Shown here piece after piece: positions 1 to 11,611 of a DNA stretch of 64,000 nucleotides. The notes beneath the pieces are model-generated. The model was not told where the DNA came from and did no database searches. It worked only from the letters and a program-made list of their open reading frames with translations. The stretch spans positions 1,148,940 through 1,212,939 of the forward strand of contig JAFEDU010000002.1 in NCBI GenBank assembly GCA_018241425.1, read 5' to 3'. The DNA is from Pseudomonadota bacterium. Its GTDB lineage: Bacteria > Pseudomonadota > Gammaproteobacteria > Steroidobacterales > Steroidobacteraceae. Position numbers and translations under genes: made by a program. The stretch's first letter is position 1, and each line of letters begins with the position of its first letter.

Positions 1-1
1 C

Positions 2-1027
2 ACGCTCGGCACGACGCGCGATGCGCAGATCATTGACGCGCTCGAGGGCGAGCGCCGCGAGCCGTTCATGCTGCACTACAATTTCCCGCCGTTCTCCGTC
101 GGCGAGACCGGCATGATGGGGTCGCCCAAGCGCCGCGAGATCGGCCACGGCAACCTGGCGCGCCGCGGCGTGAGCGCGGTGATGCCGGACATGACGACCT
201 TCCCGTACGTCATCCGCGTGGTCTCGGAGATCCTGGAGTCCAACGGCTCCAGCTCGATGGCGAGCGTCTGCGGTACGTCGCTCGCCCTGATGGACGCGGG
301 CGTGCCCCTCAAGGCGCCGGTGGCCGGCGTCGCCATGGGCCTGGTGCTCGAGGGCGGCCGCTTCAAGGTGCTCACCGACATCCTCGGTGACGAGGATCAC
401 CTCGGCGACATGGATTTCAAGGTCGCCGGCACCAAGGACGGCGTGACCGCCCTGCAGATGGACATCAAGGTCGAGGGCGTGACGCCCGAGATCATGAAGG
501 TCGCGCTCGAGCAGGCGCGCGCCGGCCGGCTGCACATCCTCGGCGAGATGAACAAGGTCATCAGTGCGCCGCGGGACAAGATGTCCGAGTGGGCGCCCTC
601 GATCATCACCCTCAAGATCGACCCGGAGAAGATTCGCGACGTCATCGGCAAGGGTGGCGCGGTGATCCGCCAGATCACCGAGGAGACCGGCACCACGATC
701 GACATCGAGAGCGACGGCACGGTGAAGATCGCCTCCGTCAGCGGCCAGGCCGGGCGCGAGGCGCAGCGCCGCATCGAGCTGATCACGGCCGACGTCGAGG
801 TCGGGCAGATTTACGAGGGCAAGGTCGCGCGCCTGATGGACTTCGGCGCGTTTGTCACGATCCTGCCGGGACGCGACGGCCTGGTGCACATCTCGCAGAT
901 CTCCAACGAGCGCGTGGAGCGGGTCAGCGACAAGCTCAAGGAAGGCGACGTGATCCGCGTGAAGGTGCTCGAGGTCGATCGCCAGGGGCGCATCCGCCTG
1001 TCGATGCGCGACGTCGACGCGGCCTGA
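2..1027 (+). CDS. pnp: Polyribonucleotide nucleotidyltransferase (PNPase), 3' part
   Basis: PNPase degrades RNA 3' to 5' by phosphorolysis in the cytoplasm, alone or in the degradosome. The window opens inside the gene; reading from base 2 gives the second RNase PH core domain (SVGETG, then [17 protein letters not shown]), followed by a KH domain with the RNA-binding IGKGG loop near 640-660 and a C-terminal S1 domain ([20 protein letters not shown]). About 340 of the usual 700 residues are present. The C-terminus is complete and is followed at once by a terminator hairpin. Identity is secure; only the truncation by the window edge limits it. Confidence 0.97.
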   Translation, partial: TLGTTRDAQIIDALEGERREPFMLHYNFPPFSVGETGMMGSPKRREIGHGNLARRGVSAVMPDMTTFPYVIRVVSEILESNGSSSMASVCGTSLALMDAGVPLKAPVAGVAMGLVLEGGRFKVLTDILGDEDHLGDMDFKVAGTKDGVTALQMDIKVEGVTPEIMKVALEQARAGRLHILGEMNKVISAPRDKMSEWAPSIITLKIDPEKIRDVIGKGGAVIRQITEETGTTIDIESDGTVKIASVSGQAGREAQRRIELITADVEVGQIYEGKVARLMDFGAFVTILPGRDGLVHISQISNERVERVSDKLKEGDVIRVKVLEVDRQGRIRLSMRDVDAA

Positions 1028-1043
1028 GCCAATGAACAAGGCG

Positions 1044-1066
1044 CCCCCGGAGGCTCGCTCCGGGGG
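1044..1066 (+). terminator. Terminator hairpin after pnp
   Basis: A perfect 9-bp stem (CCCCCGGAG / CTCCGGGGG) with a 5-nt loop lies 17 nt after the pnp stop. It is followed only by TTCC, so it resembles a rho-independent terminator with a weak U-tract. It also separates pnp from the convergent phaR gene. Confidence 0.65.
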
Positions 1067-1090
1067 TTCCCCGATCCAACCCGCGGCGTC

Positions 1091-1417
1091 TCAGCCGCGG
1101 CCGTTCTGGCTCGAAAACTGCCGCAGGCTCTGCTCCAGGTAATTGCCCACTACGGCGCGGCTGCCGCCGCCGTACGAACGGATCACCTGCGAGAGGAAGT
1201 CGCAGCTCATGAGCGGCTCCCCGTCGTGCTCCTGCTCGGCGATCACCTGCAGCAGGATGCTGCGCGTGATGTCCGCCTGCGTTTTCTTGTCCATGACCAC
1301 GAACTCGATCCGCTCTATCACGAGGCGCCGGATGTCGGCGAGGGTGATGTAGCGGCTCTCGACCGTGTCATACAGACGCCGGTTCGGATACTTCTTGATG
1401 GTGCGCGGTTCGCTCAT
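1091..1417 (-). CDS. phaR: Polyhydroxyalkanoate synthesis repressor PhaR
   Basis: A 108-residue regulator of PHA granule metabolism. The N-terminal PHB/PHA accumulation regulator DNA-binding domain is plain (IKKYPNRRLYDT, then SRYITLADIRRLV), followed by the PHB-accumulation domain (ILLQVIAEQEHDG...MSCDFLSQVIRSYGG). In the family PhaR represses phasin genes and itself, and leaves DNA by binding nascent PHA. The ATG at 1417 is chosen over an upstream in-frame start at 1468 because the family starts just before IKKYPNRRLYD and a GGGGGAC ribosome site precedes it. No PHA synthase or phasin lies in the window. Confidence 0.93.
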   Translation of the reverse strand: MSEPRTIKKYPNRRLYDTVESRYITLADIRRLVIERIEFVVMDKKTQADITRSILLQVIAEQEHDGEPLMSCDFLSQVIRSYGGGSRAVVGNYLEQSLRQFSSQNGRG

Positions 1418-1457
1418 CGAACGTCCCCCACTTAAGGCTCGTAATGCACCTTCCTTA

Positions 1458-1468
1458 GTGCAGGGCAC
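1458..1468 (-). promoter_or_regulatory. Possible PhaR autoregulatory site
   Basis: The inverted repeat GTGC-CCT-GCAC lies about 40 bp upstream of the phaR start, between it and a -10-like TATAAG (1480-1485, minus strand). TGC-rich half sites are known for PhaR in other genera; applying that here is inference from position and sequence only. Confidence 0.25.
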
Positions 1469-1534
1469 TTCGCGGCTACCTTATACAAGTGCTCCGGAGG
1501 CGACCACCGGCATGCCGCGAAACTGCGTCCCCCC

Positions 1535-2395
1535 TTAATCGGTCACGACCCGGGTGCGGATCCCACGCAGTGCATCAATATTCCAGTGCGCGGTGCCCCA
1601 GTCGAGGAGCGTCGCGGGGGCCTCGGCCTTGAGCTCGGCCGGCGGTGACTGTCCGAGGTAGGTGAGCGCGACCCACAGCTGCGCGCCGGCGCGCCCCGGG
1701 TCGAGTGCCACGGAACGCCGTGATTTGGCGAGTTTTTCGCCATCCGGCTCGGTCAGGAGCGGCAGGTGGGCGTAGCGCGGGCGCGGTACCCGGAGGGCGT
1801 CCTGCAGCGCCGTCTGCCAGGGCGTGCTGTCGATCAGGTCGGCGCCGCGGACGACATCGGTGATCCCCGCCTCGGCATCGTCGACCACGACCGCCAGCTG
1901 GTAAGCAAATGTAAGGTCGCGGCGGCGCACGACCACGTCCCCGAGCGCGGCGGCGTCGAAGCGGCAACGGCCCTGGAGCCGGTCCTCGAATGCGACCGGC
2001 CCATCGCTCATGCGGAAGCGGATGGCCGCCGGCCCCGGGTGCCGGGCGCCGGTGCGACAGGTGCCCGGATAGCGCGACTCGGGGGAGAGCTCGCGGCGCG
2101 AACAGGTGCAGGGGTAGGTGAGTCCCGCGGTCGTCAGCCGCGCGAGTGCATCGGTGTACTGCGCGGTGCGGCGACTCTGGTACTCGGGTGTGCCGTCCCA
2201 GCGGAGACCGAACTGCTCGAGTATCGCGAGCATGCGGTCGGCGCAGCCTGGAACCTCACGCTCGCGGTCGAGATCCTCGATGCGTAGCAGCCACCGGCCG
2301 CCGGCGGCGCGAGCGTCGAGGTAGCTGCCCACGGCGGCGAGCAGTGAGCCGAGATGGAGGTCACCGGTGGGCGAGGGGGCGAAGCGCCCGACGTA
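1535..2395 (-). CDS. gluQ: Glutamyl-Q tRNA(Asp) synthetase (GluQ-RS), start codon unresolved
   Basis: GluQ-RS activates glutamate and attaches it to queuosine in the anticodon of tRNA(Asp). The frame encodes the class I signature region (YVGRFAPSPTGDLHLGSLL), LLRIEDLDREREVPG, the zinc site (CTCSRRELSPESRYPGTC) and a KMSKS-like KLAKS. It follows dksA as in many gammaproteobacteria, and queF, another queuosine gene, is close by. The end given here is the first homologous residue, not a start codon. The first in-frame GTG is at 2332, inside the catalytic core and beyond the HIGH-like motif. Upstream to the frame's stop at 2510 there is no ATG, GTG, TTG or CTG. Initiation may be at a rare codon (ATC at 2452), by +1 frameshift at the dksA stop, or there is an assembly error. 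Confidence 0.88.
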   Translation of the reverse strand, partial: YVGRFAPSPTGDLHLGSLLAAVGSYLDARAAGGRWLLRIEDLDREREVPGCADRMLAILEQFGLRWDGTPEYQSRRTAQYTDALARLTTAGLTYPCTCSRRELSPESRYPGTCRTGARHPGPAAIRFRMSDGPVAFEDRLQGRCRFDAAALGDVVVRRRDLTFAYQLAVVVDDAEAGITDVVRGADLIDSTPWQTALQDALRVPRPRYAHLPLLTEPDGEKLAKSRRSVALDPGRAGAQLWVALTYLGQSPPAELKAEAPATLLDWGTAHWNIDALRGIRTRVVTD

Positions 2396-2438
2396 GGCCG
2401 CGGGCGTATGCCGCCCGTCGCGGACCGCAGCGGCAGGT

Positions 2439-3194
2439 TCAGCGGTAGCGATCGTCGCGGTCGCCGTACTGGCGCTCGCGCCGCTCGCGGCGTTCCTGCG
2501 CCTCGATGCTCAGTGTGGCGACCGGGCGCGCCTCGAGGCGCTTGATGCCGATCTCCTCGCCGGTCTCCAGGCAGTAGCCGTAGGAGCCGTCCTCGATCCG
2601 CTTCAGCGCCTCGTCGATCTTGCGGATCAGTTTGCGTTCGCGGTCGCGGGTGCGCAGCTCGAGGCTGAACTCTTCTTCCTGCGTGGCGCGATCGTTCGGG
2701 TCGGGGAAGTTGGCCGCCTCGTCCTTCATGTGCGAAACGGTGCGATCGACTTCCTCCATCAGGTCGCGCTTCCAGTTGTTGAGGATGGTGCGGAAGTGCT
2801 CGAGCTGCTCCTTGCTCATGTACAGCTCGCCGCGCTTGACGATGTAGGGCTGTACGTTGCGCGGACCTGCCAGCAGGCTGCCTGGCTCGATCGTGTCGCC
2901 GTCGTCGCCCTCGCCGGGCGCGCTCGATGCGCGCGCGATGGCCGTCGCGGTCACGGGCGTCGCGGCGGGCGCAGCCGCGCGCGGCAGCGGCTTCTTCAGT
3001 TCGGTCTCGGCGGCGGGTGCTGCGCCTGCGGGCTTCTTCGTGGGCGCCGCCGGGGCCACCTTGCGGACCTGCGCGCTCACCGGGCGGGGCCGGGCGGCCG
3101 GCTCGGGCTTGCGGGCGGCGACCTTGCGCGCCGGCGGCCGGCTCGCGGGCTTCTTGGCCTTCGCAGACTTGGGCGCAGCTTTCTTCGCCGGCAT
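2439..3194 (-). CDS. dksA: RNA polymerase-binding transcription factor DksA
   Basis: DksA binds the RNA polymerase secondary channel and with ppGpp mediates the stringent response. The protein is 251 residues, against about 150 in E. coli. Roughly the first 100 are a Lys/Ala/Pro-rich low-complexity extension, then the coiled-coil core with the acidic tip (NFPDPNDRATQEEEF, Asp165 and Asp168) and a degenerate zinc finger. Only Cys208 of the four expected cysteines remains; the others are Thr211, Ser229 and Ala232. The ATG at 3194 has a GGGAG site just upstream and is the only sensible start in a longer open frame. gluQ follows immediately, and a well-formed promoter lies upstream. Confidence 0.95.
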   Translation of the reverse strand: MPAKKAAPKSAKAKKPASRPPARKVAARKPEPAARPRPVSAQVRKVAPAAPTKKPAGAAPAAETELKKPLPRAAAPAATPVTATAIARASSAPGEGDDGDTIEPGSLLAGPRNVQPYIVKRGELYMSKEQLEHFRTILNNWKRDLMEEVDRTVSHMKDEAANFPDPNDRATQEEEFSLELRTRDRERKLIRKIDEALKRIEDGSYGYCLETGEEIGIKRLEARPVATLSIEAQERRERRERQYGDRDDRYR

Positions 3195-3244
3195 CAATGA
3201 CTCCCGTTCGCGGGGCCCCACCGAGGACCCCTTTAAAGAACGCG

Positions 3245-3272
3245 CGATTATACCGGCGCACCCCCGCCTGTA
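3245..3272 (-). promoter_or_regulatory. Promoter of dksA
   Basis: On the minus strand a consensus -10 TATAAT (3245-3250) is preceded by TGTACA (3267-3272, 4 of 6 matches to TTGACA) with a 16-bp spacer. Transcription would start near 3238, about 44 nt before the dksA ATG. The bases after the -10 are CGCGCG, a GC-rich discriminator of the kind that makes promoters sensitive to ppGpp/DksA. Confidence 0.6.
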
Positions 3273-3373
3273 CAGTGCCGCAAAGGCGTGGATTTCAGGG
3301 GTTTCGGAGCCCCGGGGGCCGCCGCGGGACGGGCGGATAAACGTGAGCCGCGGCGCGCACTCACGCGCGCTTC

Positions 3374-3763
3374 TTAAGGCAGGCTGACGGGTGCGGGCGG
3401 GCTCCAGCCGGCCTGTCGGCGCTCGGCGACAACGGTGGTGTAGATCCCGCCGCGCACGTTGAAGCGCGCACTCAGGCGCAGGAACCGGGGCGCGAGCGTG
3501 CGCTCCAGGTGATCGGCGATCTCGTTGGTCACGGCCTCGTGGAAGGCGCCGCGATCGCGGAACGACCAGATGTAGAGCTTCAGGGACTTCAGTTCCACGC
3601 ACAGCGCGGCCGGAACGTACTCCAGGTCGAGCGTGGCGAAGTCCGGCTGCCCGGTGCGCGGACACAGGCACGTGAACTCCGGCATCTGCATGCGGATCGT
3701 GTAGTCGCGCGAGCTCTGCGGGTTTGGGAAGGTCTCGAGCTCGCGGGTGGGCGCAGTGGGCAT
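3374..3763 (-). CDS. queF: NADPH-dependent 7-cyano-7-deazaguanine (preQ0) reductase, short type
   Basis: QueF reduces preQ0 to preQ1 in queuosine biosynthesis. At 129 residues it is the single-domain, B. subtilis-like form. The catalytic cysteine lies in [10 protein letters not shown] (Cys34), with Asp41 close by, the substrate-binding VELKSLKLY (Glu57) and FHE (His75-Glu76). It is divergent from smc with only 59 bp between start codons, so both promoters must sit in that gap. Its product feeds the same tRNA modification that GluQ-RS, two genes away, further modifies. Confidence 0.96.
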   Translation of the reverse strand: MPTAPTRELETFPNPQSSRDYTIRMQMPEFTCLCPRTGQPDFATLDLEYVPAALCVELKSLKLYIWSFRDRGAFHEAVTNEIADHLERTLAPRFLRLSARFNVRGGIYTTVVAERRQAGWSPPAPVSLP

Positions 3764-3822
3764 ATTCCACTACACTACACCATCCTCGATCGCTCTGAAG
3801 TTAAGGACGGAAGTAATTCGAG

Positions 3823-6800
3823 ATGCGGCTGACCAAGATCAAGCTCGCCGGCTTCAAGTCCTTCGTCGATCCGACTCAAATCCACTTCCCCAGCAATCTC
3901 ACCGGTGTCGTCGGCCCCAACGGCTGCGGCAAGTCGAACGTCATCGACGCGGTGCGCTGGGTGATGGGCGAGTTGTCGGCGAAGCACCTGCGCGGCGACA
4001 ACATGGCTGACGTGGTCTTCAACGGCTCGAGCGCCCGCAAGCCCGTCGGTACCGCCTCCGTGGAGCTGGTGTTCGACAACAGCGACGGCAAGATCGGCGG
4101 CGCGTATGCCGGCTTCACCGAGATCTCGCTCAAGCGGCAGGTCTCGCGCGATGGCAGCTCCGCCTATTTCATCAACGGTGGGCGCTGCCGCCGCAAGGAC
4201 ATCACCAACCTGTTCCTGGGCACCGGCCTGGGCTCGCGCAGCTACGCGATCATCGAGCAGGGCATGATCTCGCGCGTCATCGACGCCAAGGCCGAGGACA
4301 TGCGCGCCTTCGTCGAGGAGGCCGCGGGCATCTCCCGCTACAAGGAGCGCCGCAAGGAGACCGAGGCGCGCATCGCCGACACGCGCGAGAACCTCGAGCG
4401 CCTGCAGGACGTGCGCGACGAGGTCGAGAAGCAGATCCGTCACCTGCAGCGCCAGGCCGCCACTGCGCGCCGCTACCAGGCCCTGAAGGACCAGGAACGG
4501 CGTCTGAACGCCGAGGTACTGGCGCTCAAGCTGCGCGAGCTCGACAGCGGCGCGGAGGTGCAGGATGCGACCGTGCGCGCCCGCGAGATCACCATGCAGG
4601 GCGCGCTCGCCGAGCAGCGCGCCGCGGAAGCGGCCATCGAGCGCGAGCGTACCGAGCAGGTCGGCCGCGGCGAGGCCCTGAGCGCAGTGCAGGCGCGCTT
4701 CTACGAGGTCGGCGCCGAGATCTCGCGCCTGGAGCAGTCGATCGAGCACACGCGCGAGCTGCGCGAGCGCCAGCAGACCGACCTCGACCAGACGCGCACC
4801 ACGCTCACCGAGACCGCGAGCCACATCGCCCGCGACGAGGCGCAGCTCAGCCAGCTGCGCGCGGAGCTCGCAGCGCTCGCACCCGAGCTCGAGGCCGCGC
4901 AGCAGGCCGAGGCGCACGCGCACGCGGCGCACGAGGCCACCGAGCGCGCCGTGCAGGAGTGGCAGCAGCGCTGGGAGGCGCACACGCGCGCACTCAGTGC
5001 CGCGCAGCAGGTCACCGAGGTCGAGCGCGCGCGCATCGAGCAGCTGGACAACCAGCTGCGGCGGCTGGATGCACAGGCACAGCGCATCGAGGAGGAGCGT
5101 GCCGTGGTCAGCGCAGAGAGCTCCGGGGGCGAGCTCACGCAGCTGACCGACCAGGAGGGCGCGGCGCGCGCGCGGCGCGAGAGCCTGAGCGAGCAGCTGA
5201 CCCAGGTGCAGGAGAACATCCAGGCCCGCCGCGCCGAGCAGGGTGCCGCGGAGCGCGGCCTCGAGCTGGCGCGCGAGCGGCGCGAGGCGGCCCGCGCGGA
5301 ACTGACCTCGCTCGAGGCCCTGCAGGCGGCCGCCCTGAGCGACCACGCCGGCAAGACCGCGGCGTGGATCGAGGAAGCCGGGCTCCACCGGCGTCCCCGG
5401 CTGGCCGCGGCGCTGGAGGTCGATGCCGGCTGGGAGCGTGCGGTCGAGACCGTGCTGGGCGACTACCTCGAGGCCGTGTGCGTCGAGGGGCTGGAAGGGG
5501 CGGCTGCGGGCCTCGAGCGGCTCGAGACCGGGCGCCTGACCCTCATCGAGAGCGACCCCGCCGGATCCCCGGCGGCGGCCGATTCACTCGCCGCGCGCGT
5601 GCGCGGTCCGGCGGCGATCCTCGCGCAGCTCGCGGGCGTGCGCACGGCCGGGTCGCTGGCCGAGGCCCTCGCGCGGCGCACCGACCTTGCGGGCGGCAGT
5701 TCCTACATCACGGCCGCGGGCGAGTGGGTGGGCCGCGCCTGGCTGCGCGTCAGCCGCGGTACCGACCAGCGCGCCGGCGTGCTCGAGCGCGAGCACCGCC
5801 TGAAGACCCTGCGCGCGGGTGCCCAGGAGGCCGCCCAGGCGGCCGCCCAGGCCGAGGCCGGGCTTGCCGGCGCCCGCGCGGCGCTGCAGGCGGCCGAGCA
5901 GGAGCGCGACCAGGTGCAGCAGGCGCTGCAGCTGGCGCACCGCACGCACGCCGACCTTACCGCCGCCCTGCAGGCGGGCCTGAGCCGCGCGGAAGCGGCG
6001 CGCGAGCGCAGTACGCGGCTCGCCGGCGATGCCGAGGAAGTCGCCCGCGAGCTTGCGGCGACCCGCGAGTCCCTGGGTCGCGCCCGCGAGGAACTGGCGC
6101 GCGCCGCCCAGGAGCTCGAAGGCCTGGGCTCCCGCGACGGCGAGCTCACGCAGGAGCGCGACGAACGCCGTGCCGCGCAGGCTGGGGCGCGCAGCCGCGC
6201 GCAGGCGCAGCAGCTGGCCGCGCGCGACCTGCACGTGCGCGTCGAGTCGCGGCGCTCGACCGAGGCCTCGGTCGCGACCGGCATGGGACGCATGCACGAG
6301 CAGCACGCGCAGCTCACCCGCCGCCGTGAGGAGCTCGAGGCCGAGCTCGCCTCCGGGGACGAGCCGATCATCCAGGCGCAGGCCCGGCTCGGGGCCGCGC
6401 TCGAGCAGCGCCTCGCGATCGAGGGTGAGCTCGCCGCGGCGCGCGCCGCGCTCGAGGAGACCGAGGCCGCGCTGCGCGCACGCGAGGAGGAACGCCTCGC
6501 CGCCGAGGCGCGGGTCGAGGCCGCCCGCGAGGCGATGGAGCAGGCGCGGCTGGCCGCGCAGGAAACCCACGTGCGCCGGGCGGCGCTCGCCGAGCAGTTC
6601 GCCCTCACCCAGCGGGTGCTCGAGGAGGTGCTGGCCGCGCTCGCCGCGGATGCGCAGGTGCCGGCCTGGGAAGAGTCACTCGCGGGCGTGCGCGCCGACA
6701 TCGAGAAGCTCGGGCAGGTGAACCTCGCCGCGATCGACGAGCTCGCCGAGCACACGCAGCGCAAGGAGTACCTGGACAGCCAGTTCGCCGACCTCAACAG

Positions 6801-7323
6801 CGCGCTCGCGACGCTGGAAGAGGCCATGCGCCGCATCGACAAGGAGACCCGTACGCGCTTCGAGGAGACCTTCGAGCGCATCAACGCCGGGCTGAAGGAG
6901 AAGTTCCCGCGGCTGTTCGGCGGCGGGCACGCCTACCTGGAGCTCGTGGGCGAGGACAAGCTGAGCGCGGGCGTCGCCGTCATGGCCCGCCCGCCGGGCA
7001 AGAAGAACAGCACCATCCACCTGCTCTCCGGCGGGGAGAAGGCGTTGACGGCGGTCGCGCTCGTGTTCTCGATCTTCGACCTGAACCCGGCGCCGTTCTG
7101 CCTGCTCGACGAGGTCGACGCGCCGCTCGACGAGCACAACGTCGGCCGCTTCTGCGACATCGTCCGCGAGATGTCCGCGCGCGTGCAGTTCGTGTTCATC
7201 ACGCACAACAAGAGCACCATGGAGCTCGCCTCGCAGCTGGTCGGGGTGACGATGAACGAGCCGGGTGTCTCGCGCCTGGTGACCGTCGACGTCGACGAGG
7301 CCGTCCGGCTCGCGGCGGTGTGA
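3823..7323 (+). CDS. smc: Chromosome segregation ATPase SMC
   Basis: SMC is the core of the bacterial condensin that organises newly replicated DNA, with ScpA and ScpB, which are encoded at 14.3-16.0 kb. The 1166-residue protein has the N-terminal Walker A motif (GPNGCGKSN), a long coiled coil broken by a hinge around residues 510-640, and the C-terminal ABC signature (LSGGEKALTAVAL) with Walker B (FCLLDEVDAPLDEHN). The coiled coil is very rich in Ala, Glu and Arg, as expected at this GC content. It heads an smc-zipA-ligA run. Confidence 0.98.
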   Translation: MRLTKIKLAGFKSFVDPTQIHFPSNLTGVVGPNGCGKSNVIDAVRWVMGELSAKHLRGDNMADVVFNGSSARKPVGTASVELVFDNSDGKIGGAYAGFTEISLKRQVSRDGSSAYFINGGRCRRKDITNLFLGTGLGSRSYAIIEQGMISRVIDAKAEDMRAFVEEAAGISRYKERRKETEARIADTRENLERLQDVRDEVEKQIRHLQRQAATARRYQALKDQERRLNAEVLALKLRELDSGAEVQDATVRAREITMQGALAEQRAAEAAIERERTEQVGRGEALSAVQARFYEVGAEISRLEQSIEHTRELRERQQTDLDQTRTTLTETASHIARDEAQLSQLRAELAALAPELEAAQQAEAHAHAAHEATERAVQEWQQRWEAHTRALSAAQQVTEVERARIEQLDNQLRRLDAQAQRIEEERAVVSAESSGGELTQLTDQEGAARARRESLSEQLTQVQENIQARRAEQGAAERGLELARERREAARAELTSLEALQAAALSDHAGKTAAWIEEAGLHRRPRLAAALEVDAGWERAVETVLGDYLEAVCVEGLEGAAAGLERLETGRLTLIESDPAGSPAAADSLAARVRGPAAILAQLAGVRTAGSLAEALARRTDLAGGSSYITAAGEWVGRAWLRVSRGTDQRAGVLEREHRLKTLRAGAQEAAQAAAQAEAGLAGARAALQAAEQERDQVQQALQLAHRTHADLTAALQAGLSRAEAARERSTRLAGDAEEVARELAATRESLGRAREELARAAQELEGLGSRDGELTQERDERRAAQAGARSRAQAQQLAARDLHVRVESRRSTEASVATGMGRMHEQHAQLTRRREELEAELASGDEPIIQAQARLGAALEQRLAIEGELAAARAALEETEAALRAREEERLAAEARVEAAREAMEQARLAAQETHVRRAALAEQFALTQRVLEEVLAALAADAQVPAWEESLAGVRADIEKLGQVNLAAIDELAEHTQRKEYLDSQFADLNSALATLEEAMRRIDKETRTRFEETFERINAGLKEKFPRLFGGGHAYLELVGEDKLSAGVAVMARPPGKKNSTIHLLSGGEKALTAVALVFSIFDLNPAPFCLLDEVDAPLDEHNVGRFCDIVREMSARVQFVFITHNKSTMELASQLVGVTMNEPGVSRLVTVDVDEAVRLAAV

Positions 7324-7348
7324 AGATCCGCATGGGGGACGTGCGCCG

Positions 7349-10275
<2,927 letters not shown>

Positions 10276-10294
10276 CGGACGGCCCAAAAAGAAA

Positions 10295-10326
10295 AGGGCG
10301 GCGGATCCTGCCGGACCCGCCGCCCT
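10295..10326 (-). terminator. Rho-independent terminator between ligA and the parvulin gene
   Basis: A perfect 10-bp stem (AGGGCGGCGG / CCGCCGCCCT) with a 12-nt loop. On the minus strand it is followed by TTTTCTTTTT, so it is a textbook terminator for the minus-strand gene ending at 10347. It may also stop ligA transcription from the other side. Confidence 0.85.
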
Positions 10327-10346
10327 GGTGCCTTGCGGCTTACGGC

Positions 10347-11273
10347 TTACTTGGAGCCGGAGTCGCCCGAGGCCGGAGCCGGCGTCGGCGCCGGGGCGGT
10401 GCCCGCAGCCGGGGCCGGCGGGGTTGCAGCCCCTGCAGCCGGGGCCGCGGCCGGGGCGGCAGCCTCGGTCTTCTCGACCTTGGCCTGCTTCACCAGGTCA
10501 TCCATGTACGCGCGGGCCTTCTTGGCCTGCACCATCTGCTCGAGGCGGTTCTTCACCTGCTCGAACGGCGGCGGGGCGAGGTCACGCGTCTCGACCAGCT
10601 GGATCACGTGCCAGCCGAACTGGGTCTGTACCGCCTTGTGCGTGTACTCGCCGGGCTTGAGGGCAATGACGGCCGCGGCGTAGGGCGGCGGCATGCGGTC
10701 AGGCGTCGTGAATGGGATGTCGCCGCCGTTGTTCTTGGACGGGTCCATCGAGGCGGACTTCGCCACGTCCTCGAACTTCTCGCCCTTCTCCAGGCGCGCG
10801 ATGACCTTCTCGGCGAACGGCTCGGTCGCGACCAGGATGTTGCGGGTGTGGTACTCGAGCTTGGGCATCTGCCCGACCTGGGTCTCGTACTCGGCGCGCA
10901 CTTCCTGCTCGGTCGGCGGGCGGTCCTTCAGGTACTTGTCCTGCACGGCCTGCTCGAGCACCTCCTCGCGCGCGAGCTGCAGGCGGTAGGCGATGTCCGG
11001 GTCCTTTTCGAGCCCGTCCTTGGCGGCCTGGTCGGAGACGACCTTGGCGCGGATCAGGTTGTCGAGCGCGGCGGAGCGCATGGGCGGGGTGATGTCGGCG
11101 GAGGACTTGCCGGTCACCGCCTTGATGTAGAAGTCATAGAAGCCCTTCGTGATCGGGCTGCCGTTGACCGTGGCGATCGCCGGGGTCGAGTCGGCAACCT
11201 GGCCGGTCTTGGGCTGGCAGGCGCTGATGGCGACGAGCGCCACGGCCACTAAAAAGGTACGCAGATGGTTCAT
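10347..11273 (-). CDS. Parvulin-type peptidyl-prolyl isomerase lipoprotein
   Basis: A 308-residue PpiC/SurA-like foldase. The N-terminus is a lipoprotein signal with a lipobox ending at Cys19 (VAISAC), so it is probably membrane-anchored and faces the periplasm. Residues 33-130 form an N-terminal helical SurA-like region, about 135-235 the rotamase domain (YHTRNILVATEPFAEKVI ... GGDIPF ... TQFGWHVIQLVETR), and the last 50 residues are an Ala/Pro-rich tail. It could help outer-membrane protein folding; the client is unknown. bolA and yciB lie just upstream on the same strand, with a 62-bp gap. Confidence 0.9.
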   Translation of the reverse strand: MNHLRTFLVAVALVAISACQPKTGQVADSTPAIATVNGSPITKGFYDFYIKAVTGKSSADITPPMRSAALDNLIRAKVVSDQAAKDGLEKDPDIAYRLQLAREEVLEQAVQDKYLKDRPPTEQEVRAEYETQVGQMPKLEYHTRNILVATEPFAEKVIARLEKGEKFEDVAKSASMDPSKNNGGDIPFTTPDRMPPPYAAAVIALKPGEYTHKAVQTQFGWHVIQLVETRDLAPPPFEQVKNRLEQMVQAKKARAYMDDLVKQAKVEKTEAAAPAAAPAAGAATPPAPAAGTAPAPTPAPASGDSGSK

Positions 11274-11335
11274 AGGAGCTTTCCGGGGTATTACCTAACA
11301 ACAGTGGAGTGATGGGAAACGAAATCGGGTGCGCT

Positions 11336-11611
11336 CTAGGGCGCTTCTTCCTCGGGAGAACGGGCACGGATGTTGAGGGCATGCACGCGCCCCTCGAGCA
11401 GCGGGGCGACCGCGGCGTACACCAGCCGGTGCCGCTCGAGCGCGCTGCGGCCGCGGAAGGCGGCCGCCGTGAGGCTGACCTTGAAGTGGCCGCCGCCGGC
11501 GGCGCCCGCGTGGCCGTGGTGGCGCGCGCTGTCGTCGATGATCTCGAGCGCGCTCGGGGCGAGGGCGGATTCCAGCGCGGCGCGCAGCGCATGCACGAGC
11601 GACTCGTTCAT
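11336..11611 (-). CDS. bolA: BolA family protein
   Basis: A 91-residue BolA-like protein. The family partners with monothiol glutaredoxins in iron-sulfur handling and affects cell shape. Recognisable features are SALEIIDDSARHHGH and the conserved FRGRSALERHRLVYAAV region with its helix-turn-helix-like surface. The ATG at 11611 overlaps the yciB stop (ATGA), which fixes the start; a much longer open frame upstream is antisense-like low-complexity reading. The yciB-bolA-parvulin order suggests one envelope-related operon. Confidence 0.93.
   Translation of the reverse strand: MNESLVHALRAALESALAPSALEIIDDSARHHGHAGAAGGGHFKVSLTAAAFRGRSALERHRLVYAAVAPLLEGRVHALNIRARSPEEEAP

Noticed and set aside
3353..3370. 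GCGCGC-ACTCAC-GCGCGC hairpin after queF as terminator
   Set aside because: The arms are simple GC alternation, common by chance here, and there is no U-tract on the queF strand.
3775..5388. 537-codon open frame antisense to smc
   Set aside because: Mirror image of the smc coiled coil (periodic Leu/Ala/Gly); no ribosome site and no known domain.
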